Below, piece by piece: positions 38,925 to 49,089 of a DNA stretch of 64,000 bases (position 1 is its first letter; every line of letters begins with the position of its first letter). The stretch comes from Myxococcus virescens. Its GTDB lineage: Bacteria; Myxococcota; Myxococcia; Myxococcales; Myxococcaceae. The notes under the pieces were generated by a model. The model searched no databases. It saw nothing but the letters and a program-made list of their open reading frames with translations, and was not told the DNA's origin. The position numbers and the translations under genes were made by a program. The DNA is taken from the NCBI RefSeq assembly GCF_900101905.1, contig NZ_FNAJ01000021.1, forward strand, positions 61,975 through 125,974. Direction: 5' to 3'.

Positions 38925-39806
38925 TTGACCGAGAACACGAAGTTTGATCGGGAGTTCCTGCGCTCGGCTCTCTCGTTGGCCGGCAAGAACGAAGTCGATC
39001 ACTTCCTATATATCTGCGACACGCCCATTCCCGCCGAAGAGTTTCGCGGCCGGCCTGCGCGCAAGAAGCTCGTCTACGCCGTCACGATGCCCAAGCTCGC
39101 GGAGGAGCACCTCGCCAAGAAGGTCCGCGCGCTCGTCATCCCCGCGTACGACTACTCCCGCACCGAGCGCGTCAAAGTGGCGCTCGTGTCCGCGCTGTCC
39201 CAGGGAGCGTTCAAGGAAGGTGACCTGGTCCTGTGCATGACGGGCAAGGTGGGCCGCGCGCCGGACACGCTGATGCAGATGCGCATCGGCGGCTCGCTCG
39301 ATGACCGCGTCGCCATCGAAGGTGTGAAGCTGGGCGATGAGTTCAACTCCCAGGTGGTGGACGCCCTCATCCAACTGGCGCTGCAGATTGGCCAGGAAGG
39401 TTTCGAGGGCCACCCCATTGGCACCATCATCACCATTGGCGCCCACAACACCGTGATGGAGAAGAGCCGGCAGATGACCATCAACCCGTTCCAGGGCCTC
39501 TCCGAGGCGGAACGGAACGTGCTCGACCCGAAGATTCGCGAGGCCATCAAGAACTTCTCCGTGCTCGACGGCGCCTTCGTCATCCGCGAGGACGGTGTCG
39601 TCCTGGCCGCGGGGCGCTACCTGTCCGCGGCGGATGAGGCCGTGAAGATTCCGCTCGGTCTGGGCGCGCGGCACGCTGCCGCCGCCGGCATGACGTCCAC
39701 CACGGGCTGCATCGCCCTGGTCGTGAGCCAGACGTCCGGCGCGGTGCGGCTCTTCAAGGGCGGCAACATCGTCCTGGAGCTGCACCAGACAGCGCGCCGG
39801 ACCTGA
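38925..39806 (+). CDS. DacZ/CdaZ-like diadenylate cyclase domain protein
   Basis: 293 residues. The N-terminal part (about 25-125) resembles the pyruvate-kinase C-terminal alpha/beta domain (AFKEGDLVLCMTGKVGRAPDTLMQMRIGG). The C-terminal part (about 130-285) is a DisA_N-type diadenylate cyclase fold with the DGA motif at 215-217 (LDGAFVIREDGVVLAAGRYL). The RHR motif is represented by GARHAAAAG at 247-255, so the second Arg is Ala. That architecture is that of archaeal DacZ/CdaZ enzymes making c-di-AMP from ATP. Activity is uncertain because of the RHA change. It is divergent from dksA and converges on the PspA-like gene. Confidence 0.82.
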   Translation: MTENTKFDREFLRSALSLAGKNEVDHFLYICDTPIPAEEFRGRPARKKLVYAVTMPKLAEEHLAKKVRALVIPAYDYSRTERVKVALVSALSQGAFKEGDLVLCMTGKVGRAPDTLMQMRIGGSLDDRVAIEGVKLGDEFNSQVVDALIQLALQIGQEGFEGHPIGTIITIGAHNTVMEKSRQMTINPFQGLSEAERNVLDPKIREAIKNFSVLDGAFVIREDGVVLAAGRYLSAADEAVKIPLGLGARHAAAAGMTSTTGCIALVVSQTSGAVRLFKGGNIVLELHQTARRT

Positions 39807-39815
39807 AGGCCGCGC

Positions 39816-40373
39816 TCATTCCTCCTGCGACTTCTCCTCGCGGTAGATGTCCGCCAGTGCGTGCGCGCGCTCGATTTCATCCCGAGCCGCGTCCACCACC
39901 AGCGCCTGGTCGAAACGGGCCACGCGCTCGCGCAGGGACTCGGTGACGAGCCCGCCCATGGTGAGCCGCGCGGACGCGCTCTCCCGCTCGTGGCGCAGCT
40001 CCGCCACGCGATCGCCCAGCTCGCTCGCGGCCTCCAGCAACAACCGCCCGTCCGACTCGGCCCGCTCCAGCGAATCACGCGTGCTGGCCAGGAGGTCCTC
40101 CGCCTGCGCCTGGTCCTTCTCCAGCACGCGCACCGCCCGAGCGTCACCGCGCTCCTTCGCGGTGGCACGCCGCGAGGTGAGCTCCAGCAACCGGCGCGCG
40201 TAGCGCTCCTCCGCGCGCACCAGGTCCGCCTTGAGCGCCAGCAGCGTGGCCGCGGACTTGCGGACCTCGGCGGCCTGTCGCTCCAGGTTTTCGATGAGCT
40301 GGTCGAAAGCAGCCAGCGGGTCCGCTGGGCGCGACGGCTCCTTCTTTCGTCTCCTCAGCAGGCCGAAGAACAT
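39816..40373 (-). CDS. PspA/IM30-like coiled-coil protein
   Basis: 185 residues, almost entirely heptad-patterned coiled coil after a basic N-terminal end (MFFGLLRRRKKEPSRPADPLAAFDQLIENLERQAAEVRK). Length and layout resemble shortened PspA/Vipp1 proteins that bind stressed inner membrane. It is the last gene of a minus-strand set RavA-like, ViaA-like, PspA-like, starting 15 bases after the ViaA-like stop. Confidence in the exact family is moderate because coiled coils match many proteins. Confidence 0.6.
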   Translation of the reverse strand: MFFGLLRRRKKEPSRPADPLAAFDQLIENLERQAAEVRKSAATLLALKADLVRAEERYARRLLELTSRRATAKERGDARAVRVLEKDQAQAEDLLASTRDSLERAESDGRLLLEAASELGDRVAELRHERESASARLTMGGLVTESLRERVARFDQALVVDAARDEIERAHALADIYREEKSQEE

Positions 40374-40388
40374 GGGCGTGGGCGCAGC

Positions 40389-42668
40389 CTACCCGAAGGG
40401 CCGGCACAACAGCCGCACGCGCTGCAATGCCTCCTGCGTGGCCTGCCCACCCGCGGACAACGCGGACAGGTAGCGCGCCGGGGTCAATCCGTACACACCC
40501 AGCAGGTGTTGAAGCAGCAGCAAGCTCTCCGCCGCGCGCCGGTCCGCGGGGGCCAGCGACGCCGCCTCCACCAGCGCGCCCAGGATGTCCGCGACACGGT
40601 GCGTGACGTCCTTGCCAGTCGGCTCGGCTCCGGGGGGCAGCGTGGGCTTCTCCGGGAAGAGCGCATCGAACGAAGCGTCCACCGCCACGGTCCGCGGAGC
40701 GGCCCGCCCTGCGGCGACCGCCTCCAGCGCCTCCAGGTGCGGCGTGAGCTGCTCCAGCGCATCACCGGACGCCGGCACGTCACGCGGCAGCAACGTGCGC
40801 CAGGGCGTGTCGAACTCCGTGCGCGCCCACAGAATCTCCTCGTCGGAGAGGTGGTGGTAGAAGGCGCGGCCTCCGGCGGCCCGCTGCTCCCGGACGAGGA
40901 GGCGGAGGTCCGGGTTCTCCTCGCCCAGGGACACGAAGCTCAACGCGATGTCCAGCGCGTCCATGGGTGCGCGGGTGCGGCGGATGAGCTCCAGGTCCAC
41001 GCGGTCCTCGCCGTCAGTGACGAGCACCACGGTGGCCCGAGCGAGGTACGGGTCCCTCCCCTGCGCGGCGCGGATGGAGTCGAACGCGGACATCAGCGCG
41101 AGCGTGATGTCCGTCTGCCCCTCCGCGGGTGACTCGCGGAAGAGCTTCTCCAACTGCCGGGTGGCCTCCAGCGCGGAGTCCACTCGCGCCAGCTCGGTGG
41201 GCACGTCATTGAAGAAGCTGAAGTACAGCGGGTCGAAGTGCTCGCCCCGGCGGGCCTTGACGCGCAGGTTGTTGAGCTCCGCGATGACAATGGCGTCCCG
41301 GAAACGGGCTCGCGCGCCGTGCATGGAGCCCGACGCGTCGCAGACGTAGACCCGCACCGCGGTGCGCTTCACCTTCCGGGGCCGCGGGGGCGGCTCGTCG
41401 TCCAGGTACGCGCGCACCAACTGGTGACTGGCGGCCAGGTCGCGCAGCAGCATCCGCGGGTCCGTCAGGACGAAGTTGTTCACCTCGTGGAGGCTGCCCG
41501 TCGTCTCGTAGGTCATCGTCTGCGTCGGGTACGGGACACGCCGGGACACCGCCCGCGCGGTGCGCGTATCCGCCAGGACGATTTCCTCCGACAACGCGTC
41601 CTCCACGTCGAAGTAGCGGGCACAGCCCGCCGCCAGCTCGAACGTGGAGAGCTGCTCGGGATCCAGGGAGAAGGCCAGGTCCGTCAGCAGCTCATCGGCC
41701 TTCGGAGGGCCCGGAACTTCGTCAGGCGCCGTGGGCGCTTCGCCGAACCAGTGCGACAGGCCATCGAGCTCCGCGCGCTCCATCAGCGACGACAGCTGAG
41801 AAGGTGCCGGCAACATCGGTGTCAGCGCCGCCCGGGCCGCGTCCGCCAGCGCCGCGTCCCCTGCCTCCAAGGCCCGCTCGTAGAGCCCCTTCAACGAGCG
41901 GTAGGCCACCTGGGGCTCGCGCCGGGCCGTGTGACGCACGTGCCGCAGCAACTCCTCCATGGAGCGCACGGCTGGAACGGCCCGCACCCGCTCGCGGGCC
42001 TCGGCCACCTGGCGCCGCAGCACCATGCCTCGCTCGCGGTCGTGGTCCGCGCCCAGGCGGATGAGCAGCTCGTGCGCCAGGTCCAGGTCCCGGCGCTTCT
42101 GCATGACGTCCGTGGGGTTGGCCCGGGCCCGCTCCGCGAAGAACTCCGCCACCGCCAGACGCGCACTGGTGGGCGCAAGACGCGGGGTGCTCCCATCGAT
42201 GCGCCCGTAGATTTCCAGCGCCGCGTCGTCCTCCTCCGGCTCCGACGGAGGACGGGCGAAGAGGTCCGCCACCTTCACCACGCGCGCCAGCTGGATGAAG
42301 CCCTTCTCCAACACCGCGACCGCGCCGGGAAGCGACTCTCCCTTGCGCCAGGCCCGCTCCACGAGCACCAGGCACTCCTCCACCTCCTCGAGTGCTTGAT
42401 GGGCCCTGTCGAGCAGCCCCTGCGCCAGTGCCCCCGCCCTGCCCTTCCGCAGACCCAGCTCCTTGAGGAGCCGTGCGTCCGCCGACGTGTGCACGCCCAC
42501 CCGGTCCAGGTCCCGGTCCAGCGAGGCCAGCATTGGCAGCGCGACATCCTCGGGCCCGCGAGCACGTCGCCCCAGCAGCGTCCACGCCCGCCAACCGCCG
42601 CGAGCAGGCGCGGGCTGGTGGAGCGCATCCAGCCGCTGCCGGAGATCCGCGAGGCGCCGGGCCAACAC
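40389..42668 (-). CDS. ViaA-like von Willebrand factor A domain protein
   Basis: 759 residues. A helical N-terminal region of about 430 residues precedes a VWA domain. Its MIDAS motif DASGSMHG sits at about 444-451, with later T and D residues in ESPAEGQTDITLAL and VLVTDGEDRVDL that complete the metal site. It follows a MoxR/RavA-like AAA+ gene by 49 bases, the standard pairing in which the VWA protein is the ATPase partner (RavA-ViaA). ViaA in enterobacteria associates with the inner membrane. The downstream PspA-like gene strengthens a membrane role. Confidence 0.82.
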   Translation of the reverse strand: MLARRLADLRQRLDALHQPAPARGGWRAWTLLGRRARGPEDVALPMLASLDRDLDRVGVHTSADARLLKELGLRKGRAGALAQGLLDRAHQALEEVEECLVLVERAWRKGESLPGAVAVLEKGFIQLARVVKVADLFARPPSEPEEDDAALEIYGRIDGSTPRLAPTSARLAVAEFFAERARANPTDVMQKRRDLDLAHELLIRLGADHDRERGMVLRRQVAEARERVRAVPAVRSMEELLRHVRHTARREPQVAYRSLKGLYERALEAGDAALADAARAALTPMLPAPSQLSSLMERAELDGLSHWFGEAPTAPDEVPGPPKADELLTDLAFSLDPEQLSTFELAAGCARYFDVEDALSEEIVLADTRTARAVSRRVPYPTQTMTYETTGSLHEVNNFVLTDPRMLLRDLAASHQLVRAYLDDEPPPRPRKVKRTAVRVYVCDASGSMHGARARFRDAIVIAELNNLRVKARRGEHFDPLYFSFFNDVPTELARVDSALEATRQLEKLFRESPAEGQTDITLALMSAFDSIRAAQGRDPYLARATVVLVTDGEDRVDLELIRRTRAPMDALDIALSFVSLGEENPDLRLLVREQRAAGGRAFYHHLSDEEILWARTEFDTPWRTLLPRDVPASGDALEQLTPHLEALEAVAAGRAAPRTVAVDASFDALFPEKPTLPPGAEPTGKDVTHRVADILGALVEAASLAPADRRAAESLLLLQHLLGVYGLTPARYLSALSAGGQATQEALQRVRLLCRPFG

Positions 42669-42717
42669 GCTCAGCGCCCCCTCTCCGCTTCAACCAGTCG
42701 CCCGCGGGAGCGCCGGG

Positions 42718-45249
42718 TCATGGTGTGGACCGCCGCGCCAGCACCTGCCTGCTGAAGCGCCCGAAGTCCTCGTCGATGCCGCGCAGCTGCCCCTCCAGAC
42801 GCCGAGCCCCCTCGCCCAGGTCACCGGGCATGGTCCCCAGCAACGCGAGGACACCCCGCAGCCGAACCAGCTCGCCTTCCTTCAACGCGAGCATCGGGAA
42901 GCGGCTGCGCACCAGCCGGTCCACGGTGCGTTCGGCATCCGTGCGCTCCGTCATGGATTCAGGCGGTGGGAGCGACGTGAGCAGCTGGGTCAGCCAGCTC
43001 CGCAGGTATTTGACGCGCGTCTGGACGAACCCGAGCTCTGCCTGGGCCACCGCCGAACGCACGGCCTCCGACAGGAAGCCGGGCGAGGCAGCGCCGTGGT
43101 TCGCGGCCAGCTGTCCATCCAACCCCAGCAGCGCGGCCAGCTCTCCATCAGGCGCCTTCGCCGCGAAGTCGCCCCGGTAGAAGACGTAGGCGTCCCCGTT
43201 GAGCACCGACGTGGACGCGGGCGGCGGGCTGGGCACATCGCGCGTGAGGAGATGGGCATGCTCGCGCAGCCGGGACTCGATAATCTCCCGGCACTCGGCG
43301 AACACCGCGTCGACGGACACCCCCTCACGCCGGAGGTTCTCCGCCACCGACTGCACCGCGCGACCGTACTGCTCGATGCGTTCGAAGGGCGTGGAGGACA
43401 GCACCTCCCGGGCGTAGGCAATGCCCAGTGGGAGCAGCAGCTCCTGTTTGAGGCCCTGTTGCGTGGGGTCCAGGACAGCCAGGGCGTTCTCCAGCTGCGT
43501 CAGGCGGCGCGAATCTCCCGCCAGCGCTTCGAGCGGCTCCCGACGTCCCCGGGCCAGGTTGCCCTGGAACGAGAACACAGCGCGCCGGCGCAGCGCGGAC
43601 ACGACCCGGCTCCGGACCTCAGCCTCGGCCGTGAGCAGGCGCTCCGATGCGGCGGGCGCGCCGTCCGACAGCTGTCCCGCCAGCTCTCCCGTCTGGGAAA
43701 GCTCCTCCTCCAGGTTGTCCGCCAGCCCGACCAGGCCCTCCAGCTTGAGCCCGTCCTCGAAGTCCACGCTCTCCGCGGACAGGGCGATCATCTCCTGGGC
43801 ACCTTCCAGAAAGCGGGCCGTTGCCTCGCACAACGCCCCGTAGCCCGGCCGCAGCTCGGGGACGCCGCGACAGAGCGTCAGCACGTCGCCGAACGACACC
43901 AGCAGTGCGATGCCGCCCCGCCCCTCACCGTGCCCCGCCATGCCACGCGCCAGCCGCTGCTCCTGCGCCGCCACCAGGGCCCGCGCCGCCGCCACCAACG
44001 GGATCCGGTTCTGCGCGTGGCGCGGCCCGGGCACCAGCTTGGTCAACAAGGCCCGCGCCGTGGTGGAGACAACGCCCGGCTGCCAGTTGCGGCTCACGGA
44101 CTCGACGGAGCTCACCTCTTCGGAGGACCCGAGCGCTTGCGCCTCGCGCTCCACGCCGCCCCCCAGCTCCCGCTGTATCTTGGCCAGCGCTTCGTCGAAG
44201 GCGCGCTGTTCCAGGCGGACGATTTCGAGCTGCGCCCGCTCCCGAGGGTCCACCACGGACTTGAGCAGCGCCTCCGTCTCCTCCGCTGGCGGTCCTCCCA
44301 GGAGGAAGAACCAGCGCAGCGAATCCAGGTCCTCGACGGTGGCCTCCAACGCCCGCTCGGGGCGCCGGTAGATTTGATCCCGCACCACCGCGGCCTTCAG
44401 CGCCCACAGCGCCTTCACCACGGAGCGCTGGGAGAAGTACTTCGTCGGCACGTAGTCCGGCAGCTTCGCCACCTGGGCCGCGAGCGCGCGCTCTAGCGCA
44501 TCCGCCAGCAACTCCACGCCTTCCATGACGTGGCTGGGCACCACCACCTTCGTCACGGCGTCCTGCAGCAGGTCCACCTGCTGCAACGACAGCTGCGCGC
44601 GCAGGTCCGGCCGGGCGAAATGGGAGAAGCGTTGCAGCATGGCCGCCCGGCTCTCCCGGCGCGCGAACGACTTGGGCACGAAGCAGATGAAGCTCAGCCG
44701 GTCCGCGAAGGCCAAGAGCAGCTCCGGCGAGCGCGCCAGCACCTCGGAGAGATACCGGTTGCTCGTCATGACGACGCACTCGATACGCCCCGTCGTCACC
44801 CGGCGGCCGTGCTTGAGCTCCCGCTCATGCAGCACGTTGAGGATGGAGCGCAGCAGCATGTCCCGGCCGTCGAAGATCTCGTCCAGGAAGGCGTGCTCGG
44901 AGCCCAGCATGCCTTCGTCGGTGAGGTACTCGGTGCGTCCCGTCTCCGTGAGCACCTTGAAGTCCACCGGGCCGATGAGGTCCGTCTGCACGGTGGACTC
45001 GGCCAGCTGCTTGGAGAAGAGCGACGGCAAGCCCGTGCGCTCGTCAATGATGCGCCCCAGGACGGCGCTGGCGATGGCGCTCTTGGCCGTTCCAGGGGGG
45101 CCCACCACCAGCACGTGCTCGCGCCCCAGGAGCGCCAGCTCCAGCTGCGTGAAGAGTGTCTCTCGCTCCAGGTAGGCATCCCGGAGCTCGGTGAAGAAGT
45201 GCCGGAAGGCGCGCGCGGCCTGGAGGTATGTGGACGGTGGAGATTGCAC
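42718..45249 (-). CDS. RavA/MoxR-like AAA+ ATPase
   Basis: 843 residues from a GTG at 45249, chosen because a longer form would overlap the upstream DCC gene. An AAA+ module occupies about 20-330, with Walker A VVGPPGTAKS near 49-58, the QTDLIGPVDFKVL insert of the MoxR/RavA family, Walker B EHAFLDEIFDG, and the sensor MTSNRYLSEVL. A long helical C-terminal half (about 340-843) is larger than in E. coli RavA (about 500 residues). With the following VWA gene it forms a chaperone-like ATPase pair, here probably membrane- or respiration-linked. Confidence 0.85.
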   Translation of the reverse strand: MQSPPSTYLQAARAFRHFFTELRDAYLERETLFTQLELALLGREHVLVVGPPGTAKSAIASAVLGRIIDERTGLPSLFSKQLAESTVQTDLIGPVDFKVLTETGRTEYLTDEGMLGSEHAFLDEIFDGRDMLLRSILNVLHERELKHGRRVTTGRIECVVMTSNRYLSEVLARSPELLLAFADRLSFICFVPKSFARRESRAAMLQRFSHFARPDLRAQLSLQQVDLLQDAVTKVVVPSHVMEGVELLADALERALAAQVAKLPDYVPTKYFSQRSVVKALWALKAAVVRDQIYRRPERALEATVEDLDSLRWFFLLGGPPAEETEALLKSVVDPRERAQLEIVRLEQRAFDEALAKIQRELGGGVEREAQALGSSEEVSSVESVSRNWQPGVVSTTARALLTKLVPGPRHAQNRIPLVAAARALVAAQEQRLARGMAGHGEGRGGIALLVSFGDVLTLCRGVPELRPGYGALCEATARFLEGAQEMIALSAESVDFEDGLKLEGLVGLADNLEEELSQTGELAGQLSDGAPAASERLLTAEAEVRSRVVSALRRRAVFSFQGNLARGRREPLEALAGDSRRLTQLENALAVLDPTQQGLKQELLLPLGIAYAREVLSSTPFERIEQYGRAVQSVAENLRREGVSVDAVFAECREIIESRLREHAHLLTRDVPSPPPASTSVLNGDAYVFYRGDFAAKAPDGELAALLGLDGQLAANHGAASPGFLSEAVRSAVAQAELGFVQTRVKYLRSWLTQLLTSLPPPESMTERTDAERTVDRLVRSRFPMLALKEGELVRLRGVLALLGTMPGDLGEGARRLEGQLRGIDEDFGRFSRQVLARRSTP

Positions 45250-45299
45250 GGACGAACCCGAGGTGGCGGGGAACCGCCATGCTATCCGCCACGCGCGTC

Positions 45300-45710
45300 C
45301 TATTTGAAGTGGACCACGCACGCTCCGTCTGGGCATTGACGTCCCGCGATGCGGAAGCGATGGCGGGCCACGACGCGGTAGAGCGCATCCAGGAGCTGCC
45401 GCAGGCCCGGCACGTAGTACACACGGAGCAGCCGTCCCAGCGGCCGTCGGCCCAGCGCCAGGACAATGGCCTCCAGCCCCTCCACCACGGCCCCATCCGG
45501 GAGGACCAGTTGCAGGGCCCGCTCACAGCGGTCCGCCGTGACACCCGGGAAGGATGCCAGCACCCCGTCCTCTCGAAACGAGCGCAGGCGCGTCCCCGTC
45601 CCGCCCAGCAGCCGCTGGAGCTGCCGGGCCGCCCCACCGCACAGGCGGCAGTGCCCGTCATAGAGAATCACGTCATGCCCGGGAGGTGTCGTCCGCAGCA
45701 CGGGCGCCAT
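45300..45710 (-). CDS. DCC-family (DUF393) thiol-disulfide oxidoreductase-like protein
   Basis: 136 residues. The family-defining motif is near the start: ILYDGHCRLCGGAARQL, with the D-C-x-x-C core. The rest follows the usual DCC pattern with EGLEAIVLALGRRPLGRLLRVYYVPGLRQLLDALYRVVARHR. Function within this family is poorly known; a thioredoxin-like activity is assumed from the CxxC. The ATG overlaps the stop of the upstream gene by one base (TGATG), and the RavA-like gene starts about 50 bases downstream. Confidence 0.85.
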   Translation of the reverse strand: MAPVLRTTPPGHDVILYDGHCRLCGGAARQLQRLLGGTGTRLRSFREDGVLASFPGVTADRCERALQLVLPDGAVVEGLEAIVLALGRRPLGRLLRVYYVPGLRQLLDALYRVVARHRFRIAGRQCPDGACVVHFK

Positions 45711-46585
45711 CAGCGAGGCCTCAGCGTGTCATGCAGGTGCGCATGCACCGCGCGCCAGATGTCGTGCTGCCGCTCGATGGGGTCCATCAGCGTCATGCCC
45801 ACCGACGTCGCGGGCGAGCTGCCCTGGAAGGCCGAGTACTGACGCACCTGCGTGCCCCCCGCGCCGTCCTCGGCGAAGACGAAGCGATTCGTGCCGCGCA
45901 GCGGGTGCCCATCCAGCGTGGTGATGTGCAGCGTGTTCGCGCCCGGCTCCAGGCGCACGGTGATGGGCGCCCACACGGGCGGAAATCCCGTCTCCTCCAG
46001 GAACAATTTCGCGCCATCCACCAGCGCCGCCGTCGCCGGCCGGACGCGGATGCCGGCGGCCTCGAACACCGCCGATGGGTGACGGACGAAGTAGGCGTAG
46101 GCCTGGGCGGGCGCCACGTCCGGAATGCTGCTGGTGTAGTCCGTCAAGGACGTGGGCGCGCCGAGGATGGGCGGACTGGGCTTCAGGTGGTCCAGGTGGA
46201 TGCGCGCATAGCCATCCACGGCGGCACCATCCCCCATCAACCGGCTGGCAGCCGCGGCTTCGGATTGAGCGGCCGTGAGCGCCCCCTGCCGCACCTGCTC
46301 CATCAGGTTGCCCGTAGGCCTGGGTGGAAACGCGCCGCCCACGCCGAAGTCGAACTGGTTGTCGGCGCCCGTGCGAGGCCCCGAGCGCGGCCCGGGCACA
46401 GACAGCGCCGGTGGACGCCCCAAGGAAGGCCCCCGGTAGGGCTCCGCCGTCGACGACGCCACGGCGGAGGCCGGCCGGCACTGCGCCGTGCGAGTGGGAG
46501 GAGGAACGACCGCCGGCGCAGCGGCGCCCTCGGAGGGAGCGGTACCGGGCGGAAGGAAGGACGGTGACGACTGGATGCGGGACAT
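45710..46585 (-). CDS. Uncharacterised protein with Pro-rich N terminus
   Basis: 291 residues. The first 75 are Pro/Ala-rich and look disordered. The rest (about 115-290) is a folded domain with no motif I can name; it contains PITVRLEPGANTLHITTLDGHPLRGTNRFVFAED and ends with VGMTLMDPIERQHDIWRAVHAHLHDTL. The HPLRGTNRF stretch recalls lipid- or START-like DUF1990-type domains only weakly. It is translationally coupled to the DCC gene by TGATG and so heads the five-gene minus-strand set running to the PspA-like gene. No signal peptide. Confidence 0.65.
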   Translation of the reverse strand: MSRIQSSPSFLPPGTAPSEGAAAPAVVPPPTRTAQCRPASAVASSTAEPYRGPSLGRPPALSVPGPRSGPRTGADNQFDFGVGGAFPPRPTGNLMEQVRQGALTAAQSEAAAASRLMGDGAAVDGYARIHLDHLKPSPPILGAPTSLTDYTSSIPDVAPAQAYAYFVRHPSAVFEAAGIRVRPATAALVDGAKLFLEETGFPPVWAPITVRLEPGANTLHITTLDGHPLRGTNRFVFAEDGAGGTQVRQYSAFQGSSPATSVGMTLMDPIERQHDIWRAVHAHLHDTLRPR

Positions 46586-46711
46586 GGAACGCCAGCCCCT
46601 GCATCCCTGCCGCCAGTCCTTGCCCCAGTCCCATCAACCCCTTGGCACGGCCCGACGTCCCGCTTCCCGTACGCCCATCCTCCCTTTCGGAACACCCCTC
46701 CACCCCGCAAA

Positions 46712-46757
46712 GCAGAAGGGCCGGCCCCACACTCGCGTGGGAGCACCGGCCCTCTGC
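46712..46757 (-). terminator. Terminator after dnaK
   Basis: Long interrupted hairpin: GCAGA-A-GGGCCGG pairs with CCGGCCC-TCTGC, and an inner CCCAC/GTGGG pairing closes the loop. In the dnaK direction it is followed by TTTGCGGGG. It lies 29 bases past the dnaK stop and separates dnaK from the following minus-strand set. Confidence 0.65.
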
Positions 46758-46785
46758 GTTACTTCAGCGGCTCACCGCTTCCGAA

Positions 46786-48696
<1,911 letters not shown>

Positions 48697-48752
48697 GGTT
48701 CCTATCCTTTGGAAAAGACTGCGTTTTTTCTGAAAACTTCTGATGTACGCCC

Positions 48753-48780
48753 AACGTAACCACCCACCCCTCGCTGTCAA
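48753..48780 (-). promoter_or_regulatory. Sigma-70-type promoter candidate for dnaK
   Basis: On the minus strand TTGACA (48780-48775) and TACGTT (48758-48753) are separated by 16 bases, with a start expected near 48746 and a leader of about 50 bases. The -35 is perfect; the -10 is weak. I see no CIRCE inverted repeat. The remaining intergenic sequence up to 49089 (about 310 bases) shows no gene. Confidence 0.5.
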
Positions 48781-49089
48781 ACGAGAGGGGCCACCGGGCC
48801 GCACACCTGAAGGTGGCACTCCCCGCTGCGTAGCGCAGTGCGCAGGCCCACACGCACCGCGTCACAGCCGTGCCACCCGCACGCCACGGGTGCGTAACGC
48901 GCTCTACACCGCCGTCACCCCGAGGTAGCAACCGGCCGGGCTTCTGGGCACCAGGGAACGATTCAACCCCTTGGAATCTCAAGCCCCCTCGCCTGCTAAC
49001 GCATTGCATCATGGCTTGGCGAGGATTGTGCACTGGGTACGGGTGTCGCCGCCCGGTCCCCCACCGGCGCAACCTTCGGAGCCGCCCTC

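Noticed and set aside
48697..49089. CIRCE or other heat-shock operator upstream of dnaK
   Set aside because: No TTAGCACTC/GAGTGCTAA-type inverted repeat was found on reading both strands.
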